Origin: Asanoa sp. WMMD1127
GTDB lineage: Bacteria; Actinomycetota; Actinomycetes; Mycobacteriales; Micromonosporaceae
Direction: 5' to 3'
Length of the DNA stretch: 64,000 nt
NCBI RefSeq assembly: GCF_029626225.1
Contig: NZ_JARUBP010000001.1
Span: 5,146,001-5,210,000, forward strand
The notes beneath the pieces were generated by a model, which was not told where the DNA came from, did not search any database, and saw only the letters and a program-made list of their open reading frames with translations. This document shows positions 1 to 8,841 of this stretch, in pieces (position 1 is the stretch's first letter; every line of letters starts with the position of its first letter). Position numbers and translations under genes: made by a program.

Positions 1-3000
1 AGGCGGACCTGTGCCGGCGGATAGCGGTTTACGAGCGACTGGACGACGAGCCGGAGGAGGTTGGTCTTGCCGCTCTCGCCGTCGCCGAACACGAGCAGGT
101 GTGGATCCTGGACGAAGTCGAGGACGACCGGCTCGTGTCGATAGACGTCAAGCCCAACCGGCAGACCACGCGAGTCGTTGGCGGCCAAGGCGACCAACGC
201 GGCTGCGGTCAGGCGGGCCGGCATCGGGTCGAGGCGGGGCGCGGGCGGTCCTGGCCAGGCGTTGGCGATCGTCTTCACCAGGTCACGAGTCGCCTCCGCG
301 CTCGGCGCACCGACCAGGTCGCCGCCCTGTGCTACCGCCGCCAAGAAATGGGCGCCGCCGCTAGCCAGGCCCCGACCCGGCGTCGCCGGCACGTCCCGCG
401 CGACGCGGCGGTTGATCTCCGAGTCGACCGGATCACCCAATCGCAGCTCAAGTCGGGAACCGAAGAAGTCACGTATGCCGGCGCGCAGCTCGACCCAACG
501 GTTGGCGGTGACGAGAACGTGCACGCCGAAGCCGAGGCCGCCGCGAGCAATGCCGGTGACAGCGGCTTCGAGGTCGTCGAAATCTTTGCACAGAGTGCCC
601 CACCCGTCGATGACCAGGAAGATGTCACCGCTGTCGCCGGTGTGTCGTCGGCGGTAGGTCTCGATCGAGTCGATGCCCTCCGCGGCGAATGAAGCCTCCC
701 GGCGCTCCAGCACGTTCTTCACGTGTGCGACGACGCGCCGAACCTGGTCGGGGTCGCGCCGGTCGACCACGCACGACACATGTGGCAGCTCCGCGAGCGC
801 GGAGAGCCCGCTACCACCGAAGTCGAGGCAGTAGAACCGCGCTTCGCGTGGCGTGTGGGTCAAAGCGAGTGCCGCGACCAAGGTGCGCGTCAGCGTGCTC
901 TTGCCCGACCGTGCCGTGCCGACCACCGCGGCATTGCCGGTGGCACCGGCCAGATCCACGAGCAGCGGCTCGCGCCGTTGTTCGAACGGCAGGTCGACAA
1001 TGCCAACCGGAACCTGGAACCGGCCGTTGCCGGGCCAGGCGGGCGCGTGCAGGCCGCGTTCGGCGTCGGCGTGCAACGGTGGTAGCAGCTGGGTAAGGGT
1101 GGGCGGCGTCGACAAGGGTGGAAGCCAGATTTGGTGGGCATGCGAGCCCTGCCCGGCCACGCGTGCGCCGATCGCCTCGAGCAGCGATGGCCGGAGGTCG
1201 TCCGGGGTCGGCGTCAGGTCGGCCGGCCCCGAAGCTTCCAGGAGCGGTCGCCGGCCGACGACCACGAATCCGTCGACCTCGGCTGGCAATGCAACGGCCG
1301 CGCGGGAAGTGCGGCGCGGGGGATAGGGGCCGGAGACGTAAGCGGCCCGGAATCGACGCAGCGGCTCGGTGCCATAGCGGAGATAGCCGTGGCCTGGCGC
1401 GCTGGGCAGCTCGTATGCGTCGGGCACACCCAGCACCATGCGGCTCTCGGCAGCAGAAAATGTGCGTAGGCCGATGCGGTAGGAGAGGTGGGTGTCGAGC
1501 CCGCGCAGCCGACCCTCTTCTAGACGCTGGCTGGCGAGCAGCAGGTGAACGCCCAGTGACCGGCCCACTCGGCCGATTTGCACGAACGTTTCGATGAAGT
1601 CGGGTTTGGCGGAGAGCAGCTCGCTGAACTCGTCGACGATAATCAGCAGCGACGGAAGCGGCGGGAGTGCCTCGCCGGCCCGGCGGGCCATTTCGTAGTC
1701 GCGCTGGCTGACGTAGTTGCCGCTGGCCCGCAGCAGTTCTTGGCGCCGCAGCAGCTCGCCGCCGAGTGCCTGCTGCATACGCTCGACGAGCCCGAGGTCC
1801 TCCGCGAGGTTGGTGATCACCGCGCTGGTGTGTGGCAGCTGGTCGAGCGACGTGAACGTCGCACCGCCCTTGAAGTCGACGAGCACTAGGTTGAGGTCGG
1901 CCGGCGAGTGCCGCAGGACGAGACTGGCGACGATCGTCCGCAGCAGCTCGCTCTTCCCCGACCCGGTGGCGCCGACAAGCAGACCGTGAGGGCCATGGCC
2001 ACCTTGAGCCGACTCCTTCAGATCGATCTCGACAGGTTGGCCGGTCGGACCGGTGCCGAGCAGGACGCGCAGCCGGTCGGCAGGCGGCCGTTCGCGCCAA
2101 GCCCGCTCGATATCGAAGCTCGCGAGATCACTCAAGCCGAGCAGGTCGCTAGCGTCGGAGTCGAAGAGCGGAATGTCCGACTCCGCCGGGCCCGGCATGC
2201 GATAGGGAGCGAGGCTACGCGCCACCGCGCGCGCCTGCGGCTCGCTCAGCTGGTCGGGAGACCCGATCGTCGTGGTGCGCGTGCCCTGATCGACGGTGAG
2301 TTTGGTGTCGGAGACGGACAGCTTAAGCAGCCAACGGCCTACGTCTTTGGGCACCCGACCGGAGAGGTCGACCACCGTGGTGCCGAGCAGGCCGGGCGCC
2401 GCCAACAGCTCGCCGCGCCCGGTATCTGCGCCGTCGACAATTAGGACTACGTGCGGTTCGGAGGTGAGTTCTTTGGCCGACGGACTGAATCTGGGCCTTC
2501 CGGGAAGCAACCCGCCGAGCTCCGACTCGGCGGCCGTCACGTCGGTGTGGAAGATGCCTTGGCCACGGGACCCGACCGGCAGCGCCCCGGTGTGCGGCAG
2601 CCACTTGACCCAGTCCCAGTCGGCGCGGCGGTCCGGGCTGGTAACGACGAGAATCCGCAGGTCCTCTGGGCTGTGCAGCACTGCGGCGGCGCACAGCATC
2701 GCGCGCACGAGGTCGAGGCAGTCGGGCCTCGGGCCGGCGACGACGACCCGGCTGAACGCGCGCAGGGACAATGAGACCGGGAGGTCTGGCACGACGGCAT
2801 GGGCGGCGACGAACCGCCGCATTGCCGCCGCCGACATTGGCTCGAGGTCTTCGACCGGACCGGTCTCCGGCGTGATCAGATCGACGGCGAGCCTCTGCGG
2901 GCCGGTGCCGATCCGCACGTGCCCGAAGTCGTCGTCGTGCGAGCGACGCTCCCACATCCTTTTGCCACCGGCGAAGGACCAGAGCGCGGCGGGCTCCGGG

Positions 3001-3386
3001 TGACGCCAGCGCTGCGATGCGGATTGCTGCTCGGCGGCCTTCCGTACCCGTCGGCGGACCGAGGCTAGATATCGAAGGTAACGTCTACGGTCAGCATCGA
3101 GGGTGCGACCGGCGCGGTCGACCGGCCTACCCATTTGATTCACCAACTGGCCCAAGGCGGCGATCCCGACGAGAGCTCCGGCGACGTAGGTGACGCCACC
3201 ACTGGCCGGGATCGCGAAGATCACCGCGACGCCCGCGAGCGCCACGATGGACGGCAGCATGGTCATCAGCAGTGCTGAATCGGGCGTCTCCTGCGGAAGC
3301 TTCGGCGGGGATTCCAACAGAATTTCGCCACTGGGCATAGCGGGACCCGACCGCCGCGGCGGACGGCGTATGGTCACGATGCTCAC
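1..3386 (-). CDS. eccC: Type VII secretion ATPase EccC (partial, C-terminus beyond left edge)
   Basis: Motor ATPase of an ESX secretion system, membrane anchored, which recognises substrates and powers export. I read one open frame over 1128 residues with no stop before the edge. The start is GTG at 3386 after GGAGG with 4 nt spacing. The N-terminus has the family signature ILLESPPKLP, then a hydrophobic pair near residues 38-75. Three FtsK/SpoIIIE modules follow. The Walker A motifs are GATGSGKS near residue 474 (Walker B IIVDEFSELL downstream), GTARSGKS near 823 and GDGESGKT near 1099. The family is usually about 1300 residues, so roughly 200 are missing at the edge. It is divergent from eccD across a 132-bp intergenic region that must hold both promoters. 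Confidence 0.95.
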   Translation of the reverse strand, partial: MSIVTIRRPPRRSGPAMPSGEILLESPPKLPQETPDSALLMTMLPSIVALAGVAVIFAIPASGGVTYVAGALVGIAALGQLVNQMGRPVDRAGRTLDADRRRYLRYLASVRRRVRKAAEQQSASQRWRHPEPAALWSFAGGKRMWERRSHDDDFGHVRIGTGPQRLAVDLITPETGPVEDLEPMSAAAMRRFVAAHAVVPDLPVSLSLRAFSRVVVAGPRPDCLDLVRAMLCAAAVLHSPEDLRILVVTSPDRRADWDWVKWLPHTGALPVGSRGQGIFHTDVTAAESELGGLLPGRPRFSPSAKELTSEPHVVLIVDGADTGRGELLAAPGLLGTTVVDLSGRVPKDVGRWLLKLSVSDTKLTVDQGTRTTTIGSPDQLSEPQARAVARSLAPYRMPGPAESDIPLFDSDASDLLGLSDLASFDIERAWRERPPADRLRVLLGTGPTGQPVEIDLKESAQGGHGPHGLLVGATGSGKSELLRTIVASLVLRHSPADLNLVLVDFKGGATFTSLDQLPHTSAVITNLAEDLGLVERMQQALGGELLRRQELLRASGNYVSQRDYEMARRAGEALPPLPSLLIIVDEFSELLSAKPDFIETFVQIGRVGRSLGVHLLLASQRLEEGRLRGLDTHLSYRIGLRTFSAAESRMVLGVPDAYELPSAPGHGYLRYGTEPLRRFRAAYVSGPYPPRRTSRAAVALPAEVDGFVVVGRRPLLEASGPADLTPTPDDLRPSLLEAIGARVAGQGSHAHQIWLPPLSTPPTLTQLLPPLHADAERGLHAPAWPGNGRFQVPVGIVDLPFEQRREPLLVDLAGATGNAAVVGTARSGKSTLTRTLVAALALTHTPREARFYCLDFGGSGLSALAELPHVSCVVDRRDPDQVRRVVAHVKNVLERREASFAAEGIDSIETYRRRHTGDSGDIFLVIDGWGTLCKDFDDLEAAVTGIARGGLGFGVHVLVTANRWVELRAGIRDFFGSRLELRLGDPVDSEINRRVARDVPATPGRGLASGGAHFLAAVAQGGDLVGAPSAEATRDLVKTIANAWPGPPAPRLDPMPARLTAAALVALAANDSRGLPVGLDVYRHEPVVLDFVQDPHLLVFGDGESGKTNLLRLVVQSLVNRYPPAQVR

Positions 3387-3518
3387 GCCGCCTCCTTCCG
3401 CAGGCTTGTGCGGCTCGAAGTGGCTCGTAACGCCGCCACGTAGCGTTTCGTAGTGTCCGCCATCATAGGTAACGTGGCGCGTGGCGTGGGTGGTGCCGCA
3501 GACGGAGGTTCAGCTGAC

Positions 3519-4871
3519 GTGGCAGACAATACAGTGGACAGCTTGTGCCGGCTGACAGTGATCACGCCGGACCGCCGCGTCGATGTCGCCGTTCCTGACG
3601 ACATTACGCTCGCCGATTTAGCGCCGTTCCTCCTGCCGACGATCTCGGGTGTGGAAAATGGACTCGACGCGGGTGGGTGGATCCTGGTACGCCCCGACGG
3701 CAGGCCACTTGACACCGGACGAACCCCGGTTGCTGCCGGTCTGGTGGACGGTGATCTGATCATGCTGACCCACCCCGACCGCGCACCGTCCGTCGTGTTC
3801 GATGACGTCGCCGACATGGTGGTGGCGGCCCGGGTCGAAGCCGAGCCCCTGTGGACCCGCTCGATCGCCCGCGTGTCAACCGTCGCAGCCATCGCCATCG
3901 GTGAAACGGTGATGATCTCGATCCCACTGGCGCGACCGTCCATGATGTTGGGTGCGATCGGGTTGGTCGCCGTCGTCACCGCCGTCGCAGTGGGCATCCT
4001 GCTGAGTCGGGCCCTGGGCGACGCGATGCTCGGCGCGGCCGCCGCCGCCGCCGCGCTGCCGATGGCGGTGCTCACACTGCCGATGGCGATGGGCATCGAA
4101 CCGCTACGCGCGCCCGGACTGCTCGTCGGTGCTGCGGCGTTGATCGTCCTCGCCGCAACGGGCCTCGTCGGGGTGGGCCAGTCGTCGGCGGTCTTCGTCG
4201 CCGTCATAGGCGCCGGCATGGCCCTCGCTCTCGGCGCAACGCTGACCATGTCTGTGATGACCGCGGTGCAGGCGGCTGCGATCATGATGACGGCCGCCGT
4301 AGGCCTCGGCCTCGCCGCGCCGTTCCTCGCCCTCCGGTTCGTCGCGGTGCCGATCGCCACCGTCGAGACCGACACCGCCGAACTCGCGGCGCCCGATCGG
4401 GTATCGGTTTTCCGCCGGGTCCACCTCGCCGGTCACGTGCTCAACGGCATACTTTCCGCCGCTGTGCTGACCATCGTCGGCTGCGCGACTGTGGGCGCGA
4501 TCACGCCCACCCGCGCCGGCGCTGCCCTGTCGGCTACCGCGGGCGTGCTGCTGAGTCTCCGGGCGCGCGCCTACCTGCACGCCGCACCGCGCCTGATCCA
4601 CCTCGTGGGCGCCGCCGCGACGATCTTCCTTGCGGGTGTGGCCTGCCTCCGGGCTCTCCCGGCCGCGACGCCTGTCGTACTGGCGGTTCTTGCCTTGGCC
4701 AGTGGCATCACGGCGGTGTCGGTCGCCGCCACCCACCGGGACCAGCGCGGGTCGCTCTTCTGGCCGAGGGCCGGTGACATCGTCGAGGCGCTGTGCGTGA
4801 TCGCGCTGATCCCCTTGACCGCACTCGTGTGCGGGCTGTTCGACGCCGTCCTAGCGACGGCTGCAAGGTAG
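3519..4871 (+). CDS. eccD: Type VII secretion integral membrane protein EccD
   Basis: Membrane channel component of the ESX core complex. The first 90 residues form a ubiquitin-like (YukD) domain (RLTVITPDRRVDVAVPDD), followed by a long run of hydrophobic helices to the C-terminus, consistent with the family's 11 spans. I prefer the GTG at 3519, preceded by GGAGG at 3504-3508. An upstream in-frame GTG at 3453 would add 22 residues unlike the family and has no clear ribosome site. Length 450 aa is normal. eccB begins 5 nt after its stop. Confidence 0.93.
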   Translation: MADNTVDSLCRLTVITPDRRVDVAVPDDITLADLAPFLLPTISGVENGLDAGGWILVRPDGRPLDTGRTPVAAGLVDGDLIMLTHPDRAPSVVFDDVADMVVAARVEAEPLWTRSIARVSTVAAIAIGETVMISIPLARPSMMLGAIGLVAVVTAVAVGILLSRALGDAMLGAAAAAAALPMAVLTLPMAMGIEPLRAPGLLVGAAALIVLAATGLVGVGQSSAVFVAVIGAGMALALGATLTMSVMTAVQAAAIMMTAAVGLGLAAPFLALRFVAVPIATVETDTAELAAPDRVSVFRRVHLAGHVLNGILSAAVLTIVGCATVGAITPTRAGAALSATAGVLLSLRARAYLHAAPRLIHLVGAAATIFLAGVACLRALPAATPVVLAVLALASGITAVSVAATHRDQRGSLFWPRAGDIVEALCVIALIPLTALVCGLFDAVLATAAR

Positions 4872-4876
4872 GCGCG

Positions 4877-6292
4877 ATGCCGAGCCGCCAGCAGCAACTC
4901 ACGGCGTACCAGAGCGCCATGCGACGAGTTCAGAGCGCGTTCGTCGCCGGTGACGCCGACGCACTCTCGCCGCGTCGCACATACCTGCTCTTGGCCGGCG
5001 TGTTCGTCACCGCGATCATCGCGGCTGGGGTCGCGGTGTACGGTCTCACCGGCGCTGCGGTGCCGACCTGGCGTGACGAGTCCGTGCTGGTCATCGACCG
5101 CGACACCGGAAGTCGTTACGTCTACCGCGCGCAGCTGCTACGCCCGGTGATCAATTACGCATCCGCACGCCTCATTCTCGGCGACGCGTCGGTCGACACC
5201 CGTCGGATTCCGCACCGGGTTCTCGTTGAAGCGGCGATCGGACCCCCGATCGGCATCCTCGGCGCGCCGGACGAGGTGCCGACCGCCGACCGGCTGCGAG
5301 CGTTGCCTTGGACCGTGTGCCGGTCGTCGACGGGGGGTGGGCACACAACCAGCACCGCGATCATCGGCACGCCCGTGCTGCCCAGCGCGGCGCCTTTGGC
5401 CGGCGGCCTGTTAGCTGCGGCGGGGCCTAGCGAGGGATACCTGCTCTGGGAGGGCCGCCGGCTGCGCTATGACCGCAGCGACGCCGCCGTCCTGGCTGCG
5501 CTTGGTTTCGCAGGGATAACGCCCGTCAGCGTCCCACAGACTTTCGTCGATGCTCTGCCCGAAGGTCCGGCCCTCGCCGCCCCAGCAATCCCAGGTGCAG
5601 GGAGTGCTGGCCCCAGGGTCGGTGGCGAGAATGCGCCGATCGGTCAACTGTTCCAGCTCAGCGGCGAGCAGGAATACTACGTCCTGCTCGGCGACGGCCT
5701 CGCCCGCGTGGCGGAGCCGACCTATCGCCTGTTGCGGCTTCGGGGCACACCTGGCAGCGAACCGCGCACCATTACTGCCGCCGCCGTCACCCTGCTGTCC
5801 CAGACTTCCCTGCTGCCAGTCGGACTGCCGGCGACCATGCCCGAAATAGCCCGGCCGGCCGATCCGGACACGGCCGTGGTCTGCGCGGAGCACCGGGAAT
5901 CCGGTGACGCGCAGACGTCGACGACGGTGAGGCTGCTCGAGTCCCTGCCGGCGGCCGTCCGCCCCCCGCCGTCCGGTCGCCCGGCCGCCCGGGGCACGGT
6001 TGACGGTGCGGTTATTCCGGAGGGTCGTGGGGCGTTGGTGCGAGCGGCCAACGGTGACGAGATTTGGCTGGTCGACAACCAAGGGGTGCGCTATCGGGTG
6101 ATCGACCGAGCGTCGCTGCACGCACTCGGCCTGGGTGAGGCGGCCGTCGTGAGCGTTGCGCCGGGATTGATCGACGCGCTTCCGCGCGGGCCCGATCTTA
6201 GCCGGGCCGCGGCGACCGAGACCGTCTCGGTGCAGGGCATCGGCGGCGACCCGAACCCGAGCCCGACGCCGTCTGCAGAGGTCGGGCGGTGA
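4877..6292 (+). CDS. eccB: Type VII secretion protein EccB
   Basis: ESX core component with a short cytoplasmic N-terminus, one membrane helix and a large extracytoplasmic domain. The N-terminus MPSRQQQLTAYQSAMRRVQS is characteristic of EccB, and the helix is at about residues 36-57. The remaining 400 residues form the repeat-rich outer domain, with paired cysteines near 165 and 340. The ATG at 4877 lies just after the eccD stop, so the two are probably cotranslated. A longer in-frame opening to 4793 lies inside eccD and is rejected. The last codon overlaps the next gene (GTGA). Confidence 0.94.
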   Translation: MPSRQQQLTAYQSAMRRVQSAFVAGDADALSPRRTYLLLAGVFVTAIIAAGVAVYGLTGAAVPTWRDESVLVIDRDTGSRYVYRAQLLRPVINYASARLILGDASVDTRRIPHRVLVEAAIGPPIGILGAPDEVPTADRLRALPWTVCRSSTGGGHTTSTAIIGTPVLPSAAPLAGGLLAAAGPSEGYLLWEGRRLRYDRSDAAVLAALGFAGITPVSVPQTFVDALPEGPALAAPAIPGAGSAGPRVGGENAPIGQLFQLSGEQEYYVLLGDGLARVAEPTYRLLRLRGTPGSEPRTITAAAVTLLSQTSLLPVGLPATMPEIARPADPDTAVVCAEHRESGDAQTSTTVRLLESLPAAVRPPPSGRPAARGTVDGAVIPEGRGALVRAANGDEIWLVDNQGVRYRVIDRASLHALGLGEAAVVSVAPGLIDALPRGPDLSRAAATETVSVQGIGGDPNPSPTPSAEVGR

Positions 6293-6648
6293 CCGACCAC
6301 GGCACCACCCCCAACCTGGCGGAGCTTCAGCGCTTCGCCGACCGGCTGCGGGGCCAATTGCGCGATCTCAGCTCCCAGCTTCCCGTCCTTGAGGCACTGC
6401 AACAGCAGCCTCTTCCGCTCCTCGACACCCCGCGCTCCCAGCAGCGGGCCCGTGAGTACGCCGAGATCTGCGCGGCCTATTACGGGCAACTAACCCGGCT
6501 CTGCGACGTCTACTCGGCCGCCATTACATTGACCGCTACCTTTATCAACTACTACCGCGTCGTCGACGAGGCCTCCCGCCTGCAGGTCATGCAGGCCTAC
6601 GAGAGATTTGATTCAGCTACCCGGCATCTCAAGGGGCGTGACACATGA
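6289..6648 (+). CDS. Small helical protein of the ESX operon
   Basis: A 119-aa protein with no signal peptide, predicted almost entirely helical, with heptad-like leucines (LAELQRFADRLRGQLRDLSS) and an aromatic patch (FINYYRVV). Its start overlaps the eccB stop by 4 nt and its own stop overlaps the next start by 4 nt (ATGA), so it is translationally coupled within the secretion operon. I do not recognise a named family. It could be a WXG100-partner-like protein, a chaperone or an operon-specific scaffold. Position is the only evidence for a secretion role. Confidence 0.75.
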   Translation: MTDHGTTPNLAELQRFADRLRGQLRDLSSQLPVLEALQQQPLPLLDTPRSQQRAREYAEICAAYYGQLTRLCDVYSAAITLTATFINYYRVVDEASRLQVMQAYERFDSATRHLKGRDT

Positions 6649-7322
6649 CCGACGAACCAACTCTCCCCGAGATCCACGCGCTCGCCCAGACGGCGGATCA
6701 CAACGTCGTCGCCAACATCGCGAACATTTGGGGCTCGCTCGGTGACCTCGCGCTGAATATCAGGGACGATCTGGAACGCGATCTCCAACGGCTGGCAGAC
6801 GAGTGGACCAGCCAGGCCGGTGACCGATTCCGCGATAATGTCACAAACATCAGGCAGTCGTGCCGCGACTTCGGGGAGGGTGCCCACTCGGTGCGCAGCG
6901 CGCTCATGCGGATGGCCAACCACATCGACGAAGCCCAGTTCGAGATCGAGCGCGAACGTCTCTCCGAGGGGCTGCCCGAATTCGACGACTACCCCGGTGT
7001 TCGTCCCGGAGCGGTTCCCGCCGTGATCGGCGACGCCGACGAATATGGCGGCGCCGGAATCGGCGTCATCGGTGGCGGCGTGCTGGGTGGCGACGACGCG
7101 GGAGGAGACGTCATCGACGGCGGTTTCGGCGCGAGTGAGAGCGGTGGTATCGATGCCAGCGTCGGTGTGATCGGGCAATTTCTCGGGCATCAGCGGTCGG
7201 CCGATATGAGCAGCGCAGGCCTTGAAAGGGCGAAACGGCGTCTCGACGAACTCGATGACCAGCTGCACGACCTGATGGCATTGGTGATATCCGCCGGACC
7301 GGATATCAACCGCCGGCACTGA
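6645..7322 (+). CDS. WXG100-like ESX substrate candidate with glycine-rich tail
   Basis: A 225-aa protein. Residues 1-110 look like an ESX helical hairpin: WGS near residue 29, then WTSQAGDRFRDN near residues 54-65, then a second amphipathic helix with arginines and glutamates. Residues about 115-165 are glycine and aspartate rich (GGAGIGVIGGGVLGG). A short charged helix ends the protein. No signal peptide is seen, as expected for ESX substrates. It is longer than a classic 100-aa WXG100 protein, so it may be a fused or two-helix substrate. Substrate status is inferred from the fold pattern and its place as the last gene of the eccD-eccB operon. Confidence 0.7.
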   Translation: MTDEPTLPEIHALAQTADHNVVANIANIWGSLGDLALNIRDDLERDLQRLADEWTSQAGDRFRDNVTNIRQSCRDFGEGAHSVRSALMRMANHIDEAQFEIERERLSEGLPEFDDYPGVRPGAVPAVIGDADEYGGAGIGVIGGGVLGGDDAGGDVIDGGFGASESGGIDASVGVIGQFLGHQRSADMSSAGLERAKRRLDELDDQLHDLMALVISAGPDINRRH

Positions 7323-7495
7323 ACGTCTCCGTAAGACCCTTGCGGTCCGCTCGGTGAAGGTTTCGGACGACATCGCCGAGGGCCGCCAAGATCAGTAAGC
7401 AGACTGGCCAGTCGTAAGGCGAGCCGGTTCCCCCGGCCGACGGCGTGCGATGTTGATGGCTGGACTAGTCGGATAGCAGAATCGTGCCAGCCAGG

Positions 7496-7516
7496 CGATA
7501 CCCCCGCTGGGTATCG
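7496..7516. repeat. Perfect 8-bp inverted repeat
   Basis: CGATACCC at 7496-7503 and GGGTATCG at 7509-7516 with a CCGCT loop. It lies in the 236-bp space between the convergent ESX operon end and the recombinase relic. There is no T-run on either side, so it is not a canonical terminator. It may be a bidirectional stop or part of an old attachment site. The rest of 7323-7558 shows nothing else. Confidence 0.5.
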
Positions 7517-7558
7517 GTTCGTGTGGCCCCTCGGACACTTTAACCCCGCCAAAGGCTT

Positions 7559-8712
7559 TCACGTTTCGTGGATGTCTTCGGTGGGGACTTCGTCGACCCC
7601 AAGATCGAGGGTGACGCCGACAGCGGTGCAGACGATCGTGATGCCGCGGACGCGTAGCGGTATGGCGAGCCCGGCGGAGTCGCTGCCGTAGGTTTTTTCG
7701 ACTATGCGCGGTGCCAGCTGGGCGCGGGCCCGCTGGAGAAGGTGGTCTTAACGGACGTACAAGGTCTTGGACCGGTCGGGTCGTGGGGCGCTGGCGCTCG
7801 TGTGGCCATGTCGGCAGCGGTAACGCGCCCTGCCGTGTGCCCAATGACCTTCGGCGCGACGTCCGCAGATTACGCAGATGACAAGGGCCCGTCAGCTGAG
7901 GAAGTCGGCTTCGCTGATTAGGGCTGGGTGGGCGCCGGGCGGGGAGAATTCCCATTGGTCGCGGGGATTCCAGCCGCGTGTGGGTTGTCCCGCGGCGGGC
8001 TGCTCGTGTCGCCGGGTTGGCTTTCGTGGTGGTCGACGCTTTCGGTGTAGCGAGGGTTCGCCCGGATCGAGGCGACGGTCCGCAGCGTCCACGCCGTGCC
8101 GGATCGATGCGGGCTTCGGGCCCGGTCGTGAGCTGAGGGAGGCGGCACGCCACGTGTGTTGAGGGCACGGGCGATGCCGGCGGTGCTGTGCAAGCGCCGA
8201 TCCCAGCGGGCATGCTGCACATTCGGATGCGGACCGGGGTCGACCAACCGGTATCCATACGGTGGGCGGCCGCCGAGGTGACGTCCCTGGGTGCGTACCT
8301 GTGCGGCCATCGCTGCTGTCGTGCGCCGACGAGCGCGCAGCATCTCCGTGCGCCTGATGGCCCAGCAGCTGCAGCACCGCCTGGTGGGTGCTGTCACTCA
8401 GATCGACCGGCCCGTCGAGCTTGGCCGGCCACTCACCGATCCCGTACGCGTTGAGCGGGGCGGTGATGCCGCGCGCGTGGCCGGCGGTGAAGGCCCGTTC
8501 GAACTCGCCGATCACCACAGCGTCGAAGGTGCGCTCGGGCGCGGAGGCAGAACGCAACAGGGCGGCAGCCGCTGGGCGATGATGCCAAGGCAGAGCCGTC
8601 GAGCAGCTGGACGGCGTTGTCACGCTGCCATTCGCGCGATGACGCCGGATCCTGGAACTGCTCCGTTGACGTTCGCCCGTAGAAGGCGATCTTTTCGGCA
8701 CCAGGGACCGAC
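7559..8712 (-). pseudogene. Large serine recombinase, multiply frameshifted relic
   Basis: Pieces of one serine recombinase occur in order, in different frames of the minus strand. Near 8690-8610 is the resolvase N-terminus KIAFYGRTSTEQFQDP. Near 8530-8380 is VVIGEFERAFTAGHARG and following. Near 8350-8020 is the recombinase domain (GRHLGGRPPYGYRLVDPGP, then WTLRTVASIRANPRYT). Near 7950-7900 is AHPALISEADF, and near 7880-7800 the zinc ribbon ICVICGRR with RYRCRHGHTS. A last piece runs to a TGA at 7559. At least three frame changes separate these pieces, so no functional protein can be made. Boundaries are approximate. It marks an old mobile element beside the ESX locus. Confidence 0.85.
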
Positions 8713-8841
8713 GCCGCAGCCGACCGCCTAACGACCAGTGATGATGCTCCGATTGCGGTCTGACAATGGTCGTGGCTGATCCGCCGAGCGACGGCCGTCG
8801 CCCTGCCACGAGAGCAGAGGCCGCGTCCTGCCCGGGCAGGG

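Noticed and set aside
811-2100. Long minus-strand open frame of 429 codons inside eccC
   Set aside because: The translation is arginine and alanine rich without domain text, while another minus-strand frame gives a continuous EccC with three P-loops.
7512-7545. A possible tRNA-Leu 3' end (GGTTCG...CCCCTCGGACAC)
   Set aside because: The bases that should form the T-stem do not pair, and no anticodon or D arm precedes. Resemblance is limited to the acceptor-like end.
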